From CAVWDI01 sp963753725 (GTDB lineage: Bacteria; Chloroflexota; Anaerolineae; Anaerolineales; UBA4823): a DNA stretch of 64,000 nucleotides. Location of the stretch: the NCBI GenBank assembly GCA_963753725.1, contig CAVWDI010000017.1, positions 347,126 to 411,125 of the forward strand. Reading direction: 5' to 3'. The position numbers and the translations under genes were made by a program. This document shows positions 29,062 through 39,340 of this stretch, piece after piece (within the stretch, counting starts at the first letter, position 1; each line of letters starts with the position of its first letter). The notes below the pieces were generated by a model that saw only the letters and a program-made list of their open reading frames with translations, ran no database searches and was not told the origin of the DNA.

Positions 29062-30282
29062 ATGAAAAAGGACAATATCCACCGTCGTGATTTCTTGAAA
29101 TATGTGCTTGCCGCAACTGCCGGTCTCGGTCTTGCAGGATTAAATTCAATTTATTCCAAATCAGCCGATGGAGAACCCAGCCTCCCAGTATATTTACCCT
29201 TCGTCGTACAAAAATTTTACTCACCTAGTTTAATTGGCAGAGTGGTACATATTCATGCCCCAACCGTTACGAATTGGAATTTCGATTACGACCAGTATTT
29301 TGGGGAAACACAATCAGCTGACACAATCGGTGTGAATCAGGGTGTTGTGGATGCGATAATTGACCGCGGTGTGACTGGATTACTGGGACTATCTCCTGGA
29401 GAAATAGTAAAAGCCTGGAAACAATTGATCCCTGATTATTCACATGGAAAGCAGGTGGCAATTAAGGCAAACTTTAATAATTCATTTAATTGCGGCAATA
29501 CCACCACGGATGTCAACAGTATCGCCCAACCTATCAACGCTATCGTACGCGGTTTGAAATTGTGCGGTGTCCGCGACCAGGACATTGTTGTTTTTGATGC
29601 TATCCGTGCCTTTCCGGACAGGGTTTTTAATGAACTTATTTACAAGAACATACAGATCCATGACAAGGGTTGTCGCGGCTACCCTTCAACCTGGAACAGC
29701 AGCGACCCAGATGCATTGGTTCAATTTTCACCTCCTTCAGGTAGTATTTCTGCTGTGAGAGTGACCGATACATTGATCAACGCCAATTACCTGATAAATC
29801 TGCCGTTGATGAAAGGGCACCCAATAGCAGGAGTAACCTTATCCTTCAAGAATCATTTCGGATCTGTAAATAATCCCAGTGGAATGCACGAGCATGTCTC
29901 TACATCTTATTCCCAAATCTCTCAGTACAATGCGCTTGTTGACCTGTACTCCAACCCTCATATTAGAGATAAAACCGTCCTGACCATTGCGGATGGAATT
30001 TATGGCAGTCGAAAATATCAAAATACTCCGCCTGAACCCTGGAAAACTTTTAATGACCGCTCACCATGCAGCTTGTTATTCTCCACCGATCCAATTGCTA
30101 TCGATTGTGTTATGCATGACCTTCTAAAAGCAGAACGTGGTTTAAGCCAGCCTGGTACCAGCGACTCCTATCTAAAGCTTTCTGCAGGAGTTGGTTTAGG
30201 GATCTATGAAAGTGGAAATCCCTGGGGCATGCCCTATGGCAGCGGTTATTCCTTGATCGATTATGAGCGAATTGAAATGTAA
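29062..30282 (+). CDS. DUF362-like protein with Tat signal
   Basis: 406 residues. A twin-arginine signal (HRRDFLKYVLAATAGLGLAG) is followed by LPVYLPFVVQK, resembling a motif found at ends of other exported proteins here. The body has the DUF362 pattern: AIKANFNNSF, GVRDQDIVVFDAIR, INLPLMKGHPIAGVTLSFKNHFGS and SLLFSTDPIAIDCVMHDLL. DUF362 proteins are exported or iron-sulfur related and of uncertain function; no cysteine cluster is seen here. The ATG at 29062 has AGAGGTG upstream. Confidence 0.85.
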   Translation: MKKDNIHRRDFLKYVLAATAGLGLAGLNSIYSKSADGEPSLPVYLPFVVQKFYSPSLIGRVVHIHAPTVTNWNFDYDQYFGETQSADTIGVNQGVVDAIIDRGVTGLLGLSPGEIVKAWKQLIPDYSHGKQVAIKANFNNSFNCGNTTTDVNSIAQPINAIVRGLKLCGVRDQDIVVFDAIRAFPDRVFNELIYKNIQIHDKGCRGYPSTWNSSDPDALVQFSPPSGSISAVRVTDTLINANYLINLPLMKGHPIAGVTLSFKNHFGSVNNPSGMHEHVSTSYSQISQYNALVDLYSNPHIRDKTVLTIADGIYGSRKYQNTPPEPWKTFNDRSPCSLLFSTDPIAIDCVMHDLLKAERGLSQPGTSDSYLKLSAGVGLGIYESGNPWGMPYGSGYSLIDYERIEM

Positions 30283-30345
30283 AACTTTTAACTTTTAATG
30301 TAACGTTCAAAAACAATTGTATAATAATCTCAATCTTATTACACA

Positions 30346-30372
30346 ACAAAACCCGCCGGTGCGGGTTTTGTG
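30346..30372 (+). terminator. Rho-independent terminator after the DUF362 gene
   Basis: ACAAAACCCGC-CGGT-GCGGGTTTTGT: an 11-base stem whose own end gives the T run. It is symmetric, so it can work in both directions. Confidence 0.85.
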
Positions 30373-30405
30373 CTTTTCACCGCTTTGTGTTTGTTCAAAA
30401 TCACA

Positions 30406-32715
30406 ATGAAAAAGTTTATGCCAATCTTTATTTTATTCATCCTGGTATCCTGTACTGTGCCGCTTTACCCTGATACGGCGCCTGAATGGCAGTACACCGA
30501 TCTGAAGGCAATTGATCCCGCGGATGCCACCGTACCTGAAATGGATATCATCGCAGTCTTTACCCGGAAAATGGGTGATGAATACCAAATCCGGTTGGAC
30601 ATGTTGGAGCTGGGAGATACTATTAATCATGACCTTTACTTACTTCTGGATACAAAACATGGAGGCAGTCACCGCTTACCCGTGAATTCCTCCATTGATA
30701 TGCAATGGGAAGTATTGATCAGCATTCCCGCTTCAGGCGGCATTCAGGTCTTTTCACCAGAACTGGACGATTCAAAGGGTTGGGGGATACGGGTTACCCA
30801 CGATCCCATCCAGGACAACCTCCAGATTTCCATCAATAGAACAGCATTAAACGGTTATGAATCCGCTCCCTGGGCAAATATGAACCTGAAGTTGCAGGCT
30901 TTTACCACACCCACTGAATCAACTTCCGTTGCTGATCGTACGGATCCAATCAGTTCCAATGCGATATCTCCATTACCCGCCAAGGTTCTGTTTGCCTTCT
31001 GGAATACCCTTCCCGCGTATTCTCCATCTATGGCGCTGCGAAAATGGGACGGCGCTCACACCGGTCCATTGGGTGGAAGGCATGGATTGTTCAATCTGCT
31101 GCGCACCGCCTCTAGCAATGATATCCCGCTGGTTTTGTTAGATTTAAATTATCCTCCTGTTCTGTCCGCTTTGGAATTTTTCGGTGGTATGGATCTCGTG
31201 CATGATATGGATAAACGCAACTTGTTGACACTTCCACAAGCCCTACCCGATTTAAGGTATTCGCCGCTAAGCGCAAATCAAGATATGCAATACGATTTAC
31301 TTGCAAACAACAAAATTGTGGGAAAGGAATTTGGAATTAATTCGTCACACAGCATCTACTCACCGGATGGAATTATCCCCAACATCACTGCTGGGCAAAC
31401 ACTATTTTTGATAATCGATCCACAGCCAAATGATCACAATCGGTTTCAGTTTCCTATCATAAAACATCGCCAATCGAGCCTCATCCCAATTCCAAATAAC
31501 CTGGGTGGTGATGAGGATCAACAAGCGACACTTCAAGGTCTTTCTATCGATATAAAACGGTCATTGATCCAGGCGGCGAATAATAAGAACTACTCCCACA
31601 ATCCAGAACTGGCAAGGATCGTTTTATTGGGTGGGAACCTACCAGACAGCACCTGGGGTGTTCCCGAGATGGCGCGGGCAGCCTTTCAATACATTAATGC
31701 CCACCCCTGGATTCACCCAATAAACCCCCACGAATTGAATTCGCTTCCACATAGTTCAAGCTATTCTATAACAAACTTAGGTGTTGCTAAATCAGGATAT
31801 CCATCAGAATTTAAAGATAACCCAAATTCGGTGATCATGAATGCACTTATAAATTTGCCGCATAATTTATTGGGTAAGGCAGCCTGGGATACTTATTGGG
31901 CATTTTTTAATCCTGTTTACCCGTACCATCCAGAACTGGTTGATTTACGGTCGAAATACATCCCCCAATTATTGGTCTTAATTGAAGCCGCCAAATGGTC
32001 AATAAATCCTTACCGGAAGATAACATGCAGTTTTGACATCGACTTCGATGGTGAGGCAGAGTGTTTGCTCGCATCTGAGACTTCCTTCACAGTAATTGAA
32101 CCGGTAGGAGGATATATTTCCTTTATGTTCTTTCAGAACATGAATGGTCCCCACCAAATAATTGGACCCTCCTCTCAATTCATCACCGGGACCTCCGACC
32201 CGATTTTCTGGGATCTCTCAGGAGGAATTCAGGCTGATCCCAGGGTGATACATGGCGCCTTTGAAGATCCAGACGTTATCTTCGAAATTGAAATAAATTC
32301 TGATGGAATAAGCCTGATCGATCCCGCCAATCTTATCTCCAAACATTTTGAGCTAAAGCCAACTGGACTAACCTTTGAATTCCAACTCGACCCAAACCTT
32401 AAACACTACACGACAGATATTCCTGTTGTGATTGATCCGTGGCAGATGTATGGGAAGGATTGGGAAGAAGGTTACGGATTTTCTGCTGCACCAAATGAGG
32501 TATCATGGGATTTTGATCTTGCCTCCCCATTTGTGATTCGGACAACCGGGAATATGACCGTCGCTTCATTCCTTCAATCTCGCGAATATTTTTCGGCACC
32601 CGAAAATCCAAATTTAGATTATCCAACCGGGCACTTCTTACCTTTTCCGGTATCATTAGTTACCATTTCAAACCCTACAAATTTTTCGGTTGATTTTATT
32701 TTTAATGACAAATAG
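30406..32715 (+). CDS. Large exported lipoprotein of unknown function
   Basis: 769 residues from the ATG at 30406, where KKFMPIFILFILVSCTV gives a lipoprotein signal with lipobox cysteine at residue 16. I recognise no catalytic motif. Residues up to about 170 look like a beta-sandwich region (YQIRLDMLELGDTINHDLYLLLD), the middle contains an alpha/beta region (IPLVLLDLNYPPVLSAL, ARIVLLGGNLPDSTWG) and the C-terminal third is again beta-rich. It starts just after a terminator and is followed 11 bases later by a hydrolase gene. Function unknown. Confidence 0.7.
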   Translation: MKKFMPIFILFILVSCTVPLYPDTAPEWQYTDLKAIDPADATVPEMDIIAVFTRKMGDEYQIRLDMLELGDTINHDLYLLLDTKHGGSHRLPVNSSIDMQWEVLISIPASGGIQVFSPELDDSKGWGIRVTHDPIQDNLQISINRTALNGYESAPWANMNLKLQAFTTPTESTSVADRTDPISSNAISPLPAKVLFAFWNTLPAYSPSMALRKWDGAHTGPLGGRHGLFNLLRTASSNDIPLVLLDLNYPPVLSALEFFGGMDLVHDMDKRNLLTLPQALPDLRYSPLSANQDMQYDLLANNKIVGKEFGINSSHSIYSPDGIIPNITAGQTLFLIIDPQPNDHNRFQFPIIKHRQSSLIPIPNNLGGDEDQQATLQGLSIDIKRSLIQAANNKNYSHNPELARIVLLGGNLPDSTWGVPEMARAAFQYINAHPWIHPINPHELNSLPHSSSYSITNLGVAKSGYPSEFKDNPNSVIMNALINLPHNLLGKAAWDTYWAFFNPVYPYHPELVDLRSKYIPQLLVLIEAAKWSINPYRKITCSFDIDFDGEAECLLASETSFTVIEPVGGYISFMFFQNMNGPHQIIGPSSQFITGTSDPIFWDLSGGIQADPRVIHGAFEDPDVIFEIEINSDGISLIDPANLISKHFELKPTGLTFEFQLDPNLKHYTTDIPVVIDPWQMYGKDWEEGYGFSAAPNEVSWDFDLASPFVIRTTGNMTVASFLQSREYFSAPENPNLDYPTGHFLPFPVSLVTISNPTNFSVDFIFNDK

Positions 32716-32726
32716 GAATGGCTAAA

Positions 32727-33706
32727 ATGCAGTTAAATAAATTCGAACATCTTCGAAACCAAATACAAGAACTTTATCGCATTGGCGATTATCCAACAGC
32801 CCTGGATCTGGTTGAAACCAATTTATCTATTTATCCTGACCAGAAATATTTCCTTTTATATTGGCGATTAACCCTTGCTTCCCAACAAGGTGATTTTCAA
32901 ACAGCCATCTCTGCACTGCAGGAGATGATTGATGACGGATATTGGATGAATGAAGCGCTGCTTCGAATTCCCCCATCTTTGGAGCCGCTTCAAGAGGTTG
33001 ATGAATTTGAAAAACTTGTCCAGATGAATAATCAACTTCGTAAAATTGATGAAGGCAGTCTTTATCCAATCCTGGTTTCACGGCCCGAAAGTGGATGTTT
33101 ACCTGAAGATAATCCCTGCCCCATGCTGCTCGCCTTTCATGCAAATGCATCAATGGCACCGATTTCATTCGACTTCTGGGTTTCCGCTGCTAAACAAGGC
33201 TGGCTGGTAGCTGCACCACAATCCTTTCAAGCGATGTGGAAAGGCGCCTACACATGGGATGACATGCAAATTGCCACCGCTGAAATCAAAGGACACTATC
33301 GTTCTCTTACTCAGAATTACCAAATCGATGGCGATAAAACAGTCCTATCTGGCCTGGTGGGTGGCGCGGAAATCGCTCTTTGTTTAGCTTTGAGGCGGAA
33401 ATTAAATTGATCGGTTTTATCGTAATAAATCCGCAGGGCAGCATCACTTCTGTATTGGATGAATGTATCTCCCCTTCTGTTGACTATTCATCATTTGGTA
33501 TACGGGGATACTTCATTTATGGAGAAAAAGTTGAAGAAAGTCCAGAAGACAGCATAAAGGAAATAATCATAACTCTGAATGAACTTGGTATTGAATGCAA
33601 ATCCGAACAAGTCCCTCAAGCTGGTTTTGCATTTGAAAGCACCTATAGTACCAGCCTGCTCAATGGGTTGAATTATTTGATGAGTAATAAATTCTTATCG
33701 GTATAA
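32727..33706 (+). CDS. Alpha/beta hydrolase-like protein with TPR-like N-terminus, one frame break near 33393
   Basis: About 326 residues. Residues 1-95 look like a helical repeat region (YRIGDYPTALDLVETNLSIYP). The rest has an alpha/beta-hydrolase outline: PMLLAFHANASM, WLVAAPQSFQ, then TVLSGLVGGAEIALCLAL, where the nucleophile elbow G-x-S-x-G reads GLVGG without a serine, so catalysis is doubtful. The break at GCTTTGAGGCGG lacks one G; restoring it gives LALEAEIKLIGFIVINPQGS. The ATG at 32727 is preferred over 32718, as AGGA is at 32714-32717. Confidence 0.7.
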
Positions 33707-34294
33707 ATGATGGGACTCAATAAATTTATACACCTTCTCAGGCAGAAAGTAGCGATAACCCCGCTCTTGCGCTATGCGGTCTCGTATTCGAGAAGATGAT
33801 ATCTCCAACAATGGCGCGCTGATAAACCTCACCTTCTCAGTTATCCCGGGCAATTCATTTTCCAATTCGGTTAAATTTGGTTCATTTCCCGGTCTGCACA
33901 TCACCCCAATTTCATCACAAGCCGCGACCAGTTTATTCGGCTGATGCCAGGTGGGTAAAGTGACTAACGAATCGCCTCCCATTAAATAACACAATACTGA
34001 ATTGGGATGCTGGTTGTGCAATAAGTTCACAGTATCCAATGCATAATGCGGCGCTGGGCGGTTGATGTCCACTTCGGAAAAGCTGAACTTATCATCATTA
34101 TAAATAGCCGCTTTCACCATTTCCAAACGCTGTACGAGTGTAGCCATTTCCTGTGTTTTTTTATGGGGAGGATCTGGCGTAAGAACCCATAATATCGTAT
34201 CCAGTTCCAAAACTTCAAGTGCTTCAGATGCCAGTATCTGGTGACCGACATGTGGCGGATCAAATGTACCTCCAAAAACTCCAATCCGAGTATT
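33695..34294 (-). CDS. nadD: Nicotinate-nucleotide adenylyltransferase NadD, start codon not visible
   Basis: Adenylates nicotinate mononucleotide in NAD synthesis. The open frame begins right after the obgE stop and encodes IGVFGGTFDPPHVGHQILAS, the nucleotide-binding GGTFDPPHxGH block, then VLTPDPPHKK, LCYLMGGDSL and SSSRIRDRIAQERG (the ISSTxIR motif). No ATG, GTG or TTG precedes this block in frame: the codons after the obgE stop are AAT-ACT-CGG-ATT. Either a base error removed the start or a rare ATT is used. The 3' end overlaps the convergent hydrolase gene slightly. Confidence 0.88.
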   Translation of the reverse strand, partial: NTRIGVFGGTFDPPHVGHQILASEALEVLELDTILWVLTPDPPHKKTQEMATLVQRLEMVKAAIYNDDKFSFSEVDINRPAPHYALDTVNLLHNQHPNSVLCYLMGGDSLVTLPTWHQPNKLVAACDEIGVMCRPGNEPNLTELENELPGITEKVRFISAPLLEISSSRIRDRIAQERGYRYFLPEKVYKFIESHHLYR

Positions 34295-35585
34295 TTAATT
34301 TTGCCATTCTAGCTCATGCTCACCGATATAAATCGTATCCCCTACTTTTACCCCGCTATCCCGCAGAGCCTCATCAATTCCCAGGGTTTCCAATATCCGC
34401 TGAAACCTGCGGATAGATTTAAAATGTTCCCAATAAGTCATTACGGCAGCGCGTTCGATCGCTTCTCCTGAGATGCGCCAACCCCCATCTTCTGGATTTA
34501 TTTCAAAATCTTGCGGATCAGTATCAAACTTGTATAAGGGTTTCTCGATAACATCCACTAGCTCCGGGATCTTCTCCAGAACTTGTGAAACGCTGTACAG
34601 TAATTCTTTTAAATTTATTCTGGATAAAGCTGATATTGGAAAAAGATCATTGCCACCTGTTAATTCTCTACCAGGAATATCCACTATGGCAAGAAATTCC
34701 TCCTGAAACTTTGGCCAGCGTGCATCCGCCTCAGGGATATCGATTTTATTATACGCAACAACTTGCGGTTTCTTCCCCAGGTCTGGATCAAACAAAGCCA
34801 GCTCGCTGTTGATCTGGAAAAAATCAAGCAGCGGGTTAGCTGAAGTCCCATCCAGAAGATGGATGATCACTTTCGTCCGTTGAATATGCCGTAAGAATTC
34901 ATGTCCCAGTCCTACCCCTTGATGAGCGCCTTCAATAAGACCAGGAATATCAGCTAACACCAGTTCTGTTTCCGCGTCAATTCTTGCTACACCCAGATTC
35001 GGTTCAATAGTCGTAAAAGGATAGGCGCCAATTTTAGGTTTTGCGTTTGTTACTACAGACAACAGAGTAGATTTTCCTGCATTTGGAACCCCGACAATAC
35101 CAATATCTGCGATTAAATCTTAATTCCAACCGCAAATTAAGTTCAATCCCAGGTTCACCACGTTCACCTACTCGGGGTACTTGGCGTTTTGATGAAGCAA
35201 AACGGGCATTTCCTCTACCCCCGCGTCCGCCTTTTACAAGGACCAGTTTTTGCCCATTTTCAACCAGGTCACCCAATACATCATCATTAAGTTCGTTAAA
35301 TATAATTGTTCCTGCAGGGACGTTTATGATCAAATCTTCGCCCGCTTTTCCAGTTTTATTGTTTGTTCCCCCGTTTTTACCATCTTGAGCAACGAAGCTG
35401 TGTTTATAACGAAAGTGAGCCAGAGTATTTAGGGTTGGCAGCGTTTCCAAGATAATATCCCCGCCTCTTCCCCCATCACCGCCATCCGGACCGCCGCGTG
35501 GAACAAATTTCTCGCGACGGAAATGGATCGCGCCGTCCCCGCCCTTACCTGAACAGACAGATATCGTAGCTGTATCAATGAACAT
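34295..35585 (-). CDS. obgE: Obg GTPase, with one frame break near 35117
   Basis: About 430 residues: the glycine-rich Obg domain (CSGKGGDGAIHFRREKFVPRG, GGDGGRGGDI), the G domain (GVPNAGKSTLLS as G1, DIPGLIEGAHQG as G3, NKIDI as G4) and the C-terminal OCT domain (WRISGEAIERAAVMTYW). An essential ribosome-associated GTPase. The frame breaks at AGATTTAATC; with one T fewer it reads LRLIADIGIVGVPNAGKS. The start is taken at ATG 35585 (MFIDTATISVCSGKG); an upstream extension is open but not conserved. Confidence 0.93.
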
Positions 35586-35671
35586 CGTTTTGGTTACATA
35601 TTTGCGAAAAAGTAGGTTTTTCAGGAACTCAGAGCGATTATACCTCACGCATTAACATGATTGTGCACTCC

Positions 35672-35689
35672 TTGTGTCGATTTGCACAA
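35672..35689. promoter_or_regulatory. Candidate Rex operator
   Basis: TTGTGTCGATTTGCACAA is an 18-base inverted repeat with the TTGTG...CACAA ends of Rex boxes. It lies 72 bases before rex in the divergent obgE-rex region and fits autorepression. Confidence 0.55.
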
Positions 35690-35760
35690 ATGGAAATTTT
35701 ATGGTAAATTCAATTCCATCGCTGTATTAACTACCTAGACTTAAGGTGTGGAGGAAATCA

Positions 35761-36381
35761 ATGAGCGGAAAAGAAATCCCGGATATTATTGTCAGCCGAT
35801 TACCATTATATTTACGTTCACTTCAGCGGATGAATGAGGAGAACCGAAAGGTTACCTCTTCTCAGGAATTAGGTGAAAGGTTGGGAATATCAGCTGCCCA
35901 AATCCGAAAGGATTTATCTCAATTTGGTGAATTTGGAAAGCAAGGTACTGGATATAATATTGATTTCCTAATTGAACAGCTCAGCAAAATCCTGCATATC
36001 GATCAAGAATGGGAGGTAGTTGTAGTAGGAGCTGGCGATATTGGCAGCGCTGTCGCCAGGTATAAAGGTTTCCAGAATTGCGGGTTCCGTGTCGCGATGA
36101 TTTTTGATGATAATCCCGGGAAGATTGGTACACGAATTGGTGAATTCACCGTTGGTGATGCAAACAACCTGACGGACTCAATAAAAGAAGCCAGTATCCA
36201 AGTTGCAATGATTGCTGTCCCGGTATCAAATGCTCAAAATGTTGCCGATCGATTGGTCGAAGCCGGAATTAAGGCAATCTTGAATTACGCCCCAATAAAC
36301 CTGAATATTCCTGCAGATGTGAATGTGCAGTACATTGATCCTTCAATCCATTTACAACGGATGACTTATTATTTGGATTAA
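35761..36381 (+). CDS. rex: Redox-sensing transcriptional repressor Rex
   Basis: 206 residues. An N-terminal winged helix (SSQELGERLGISAAQIRKDLSQFGEFGKQGTGY) binds DNA; the Rossmann domain (VVVVGAGDIGSAVARY) senses NADH/NAD. It represses fermentation and respiration genes when NADH is low. The ATG at 35761 follows GGAGG at 35750-35754. A candidate Rex site lies upstream. Confidence 0.95.
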   Translation: MSGKEIPDIIVSRLPLYLRSLQRMNEENRKVTSSQELGERLGISAAQIRKDLSQFGEFGKQGTGYNIDFLIEQLSKILHIDQEWEVVVVGAGDIGSAVARYKGFQNCGFRVAMIFDDNPGKIGTRIGEFTVGDANNLTDSIKEASIQVAMIAVPVSNAQNVADRLVEAGIKAILNYAPINLNIPADVNVQYIDPSIHLQRMTYYLD

Positions 36382-36387
36382 AAATAA

Positions 36388-37395
36388 CTAAACGGTAACC
36401 AGGTTACGCCGGATAAGCGGGAACATCCCTAATCCTCTAAAAGCCCCCTCGGCCGTGCATACAGTTGGGTTGTCTACCAAATAGGCAGGCACACCCAATT
36501 CTTTCGTCAAAAGTTTATCAATACCTCTCAACAAGGCGCCCCCTCCTGTTACAGCTACGCCGCGATCGATAATATCGGACACTAATTCTGGTGGGGTTTT
36601 TTCCAACACCCTGCGTGCAGTTTCAACAATATCGACCAGGGGGTCTTGCAGCGCTTCTACAACTTCTCCGGTAGTTAAGGTTGCAGGTCGGGGGAGTCCA
36701 GATACCTGGTCCTGTCCTTGAATGTTGATACTAGCTTCTTGATCCTGCGGAACAGCCGCACCAATCTTTATTTTGATTTGTTCAGCCGTTAATTGTCCGA
36801 TGATCAAGCCGTATTTTTTACGCACGTAAGAAATGACGGCTTCATCCAGGGCCATACCGCCTGCTCTTAACGTATCAGCGGCAACAATACCATACATCGC
36901 CATCACTGCTGCCTGTGTAGCGCCTGCTCCTAAACAAAGTATCATATTCCCGGAAGGTGTGCCAATGGGTAAATCCACACCAATGGCAGCTGCGAGCGGC
37001 TGTTGAATGAGGATCGCCTCCCGGCTGCCGGCTTGCAGGATTGCTTCGTGGACCGCCCGGCTTTCTACGCTTGTAACGCCATGAGGAACTGTGATCATTA
37101 CACGCGGTCGAAAAATCCGCATTGGTCCTCCAACTTTTCTCAGGACCGCTTCCAACATATATTCCGTTACTTCATAATCTGCAATAACTCCATTAAATAA
37201 TGGTCGCGAGATTTCCAGGGACTCAGGAACTCTCCCCATCATATCCTGCGCTTCCTGACCCCAGGCTACCATCTTCTGTTCTTCTGTTACAATAGCCGCT
37301 ACGTTGGGTTCTTCCAATACGATATGACTCCCCTCAGCTACACGTATGAAATAAGTTCCAAGGTCAATGCCCAGATCCTTAGTGAATAATGCCAT
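36388..37395 (-). CDS. MreB/Mbl-like actin homolog
   Basis: 335 residues of the MreB family: DLGIDLGTYFIRVAEG (phosphate 1; the usual DLGTANTL is altered), MITVPHGVTSVESRAV, LIQQPLAAAIGVDLP, GATQAAVMAM (phosphate 2) and GVAVTGGGALLRGID (adenosine motif). These filaments guide cell-wall synthesis. Here it follows atpC by 5 bases and would be co-transcribed with the F1 genes, without mreC/mreD. It could be a paralog rather than the main MreB. Confidence 0.88.
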   Translation of the reverse strand: MALFTKDLGIDLGTYFIRVAEGSHIVLEEPNVAAIVTEEQKMVAWGQEAQDMMGRVPESLEISRPLFNGVIADYEVTEYMLEAVLRKVGGPMRIFRPRVMITVPHGVTSVESRAVHEAILQAGSREAILIQQPLAAAIGVDLPIGTPSGNMILCLGAGATQAAVMAMYGIVAADTLRAGGMALDEAVISYVRKKYGLIIGQLTAEQIKIKIGAAVPQDQEASINIQGQDQVSGLPRPATLTTGEVVEALQDPLVDIVETARRVLEKTPPELVSDIIDRGVAVTGGGALLRGIDKLLTKELGVPAYLVDNPTVCTAEGAFRGLGMFPLIRRNLVTV

Positions 37396-37400
37396 TGATA

Positions 37401-37856
37401 TTAATCCTGTTCCTGTTCCATTCCAGGTATACCCCGTCTTTTCCGACCACCCCGGTATCTGCGGGCTGCTTCCAAGCGTAAATTGGATCTTTTCAGTGCC
37501 GCCTCCATGGCTAAATACTCATCAGTATCAGGAGGCGGTCCCTTCGCAAGGATTTCTTCCGCCCTTCTTTTAGCAGCTTGTGCGCGTGAAATGTCAATCT
37601 CGTCCACGTTCTCAGCAGCATCCGCTAAAACCGTGATGATATCTGGCTGGACTTCAATAATCCCGCCAGATACAGTGAAATCCTGCTCATTCTCCCCTTT
37701 GCGAACTTTGATAATTCCCATGCGTATCGTTGAAAGCAGCGGGGCGTGATTCGGTAATATTCCCAGCTCCCCAGCTTCACCGGGCACAATTACTATATCG
37801 GCATCCCCTTCAAAAACCATACGGTCTTGTGAGACAATTTCACATCTTATGGGCAT
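37401..37856 (-). CDS. atpC: ATP synthase epsilon subunit
   Basis: 151 residues: the N-terminal beta-sandwich (IRCEIVSQDRMVFEGDADIVIVPGEAGELGILPNHAPLL) and a C-terminal helical pair, with an extra basic tail (RRYRGGRKRRG). It couples F1 rotation and limits ATP hydrolysis. Last of the atpA-G-D-C genes. Confidence 0.95.
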   Translation of the reverse strand: MPIRCEIVSQDRMVFEGDADIVIVPGEAGELGILPNHAPLLSTIRMGIIKVRKGENEQDFTVSGGIIEVQPDIITVLADAAENVDEIDISRAQAAKRRAEEILAKGPPPDTDEYLAMEAALKRSNLRLEAARRYRGGRKRRGIPGMEQEQD

Positions 37857-37921
37857 TATTAACTCACGTTTCCCTATTCATCATAATATAAATCTAATAC
37901 GATAAAAAATGAGTATTAAAA

Positions 37922-39329
37922 CTAATCCTCGCGTTCAAGCCGTTCCGCTTTTTCTACCGCGTTATCAATCGTACCGACCATCATGAATGCCATTTCCGGT
38001 ATATCATCATGTTTCCCATCCAGTATTTCACGGAAGCCTCGTATCGTTTCTTTTAATGGTACGTACTTCCCATCCGTCCCTGTGAACTGTTGAGCGACGA
38101 AGAAGGGTTGTGAAAAGAAACGTTCGATCTTCCTCGCTCTCGAAACAATGAGTTTATCGTCTTCGCTTAATTCATCCACACCCAGAATAGCAATGATATC
38201 CTGAAGATCTTTATAGCGCTGCAGGACTTGTTGTACCTCACGTGCGGTGGTGTAATGATTTTCACCAACAATCACTGGATCTAAAATTCGCGAAGTAGAA
38301 GCTAATGGATCAACCGCCGGGTATATCCCTTTCTCAACGATTGCACGTTCGAGTGCGATGGTCGCATCCAGGTGTGTGAATGTCGCCACAGGCGCGGGAT
38401 CTGAATAGTCGTCCGCAGGGACATAAACCGCCTGCATGGATGTGATAGAACCCGTCCGTGTCGATGTAATTCGTTCCTGTAATTCTCCCATCTCGGTTGC
38501 CAGCGTCGGTTGGTAACCAACCGCAGACGGCATACGCCCTAACAAAGCTGATACTTCTGAACCAGACATACTGAATCGGAAAATATTATCAATGAATAGC
38601 AGGACATCCCGCCCCTGATCTCGGAAATACTCAGCCATAGCCAGCGCTGAAAGTCCTACTCGCAGGCGCACACCAGGCGGCTCATTCATCTGCCCGTAAA
38701 CCATCACGGTATCTTTCATAACACCGGACTCGAGCATCTCTCGGTACAATTGGGTTCCTTCGCGAGTTCGCTCTCCAACACCTGCGAAGACAGAATTGCC
38801 TTGATGCTCAATAGCAATCGAGCGGATCAATTCCATGATAATGACCGTTTTTCCAACACCCGCACCGCCGAAAATTCCAGTTTTACCACCCTTCGTAAAA
38901 GGAGCAATCAAATCGATGACTTTAACCCCTGTTTCGAATACCTCAACCCTGGTAGATTGCTCATCAAAAGTCGGAGCCAAACGATGGATTGGATAGTAAA
39001 GCTCTGCGTTAACTTCACCTTTATTATCAACCGGTTCTCCCAAAACATTGAACACACGTCCTAATGTTTCAGGACCTACAGGTACACGAATTGGACTTCC
39101 AGTCGCGAATGCATCTCTGCCTCGTTTGTAGTCCATCCGTGGCGTCCATCGCCACCGTGCGTACCCAGTTGTTCCCAAGATGTTTCTGCACCTCTAAAAT
39201 TAAGGGTTCACCACCATCACCAGTGGGAACTTCAATTGCTTCATAAATCTCAGGCAGTTGGTCGGGTGAGAATTCCACATCAACAACGCCACCCAGTATT
39301 TGTACGACTGCTCCTTTATTTTTTGCCAT
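37922..39329 (-). CDS. atpD: ATP synthase beta subunit, with one frame break near 39129
   Basis: About 468 residues, the catalytic F1 subunit. Walker A GGAGVGKT, GERTREG, VLLFIDNIFRF (Walker B) and ALLGRMPSAVGYQPTLA are present. The N-terminus AVVQILGGVVDVEF is separated by a break where one A is extra (CTACAAACGA); without it the protein reads DGLQRGRDAFATG. GGAGG precedes the ATG at 39329. Confidence 0.95.
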
Positions 39330-39340
39330 CCGTGCCTCCG

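Noticed and set aside
32727..33706. Active serine hydrolase
   Set aside because: The nucleophile elbow has no serine in the G-x-S-x-G position as read; only fold-level similarity is claimed.
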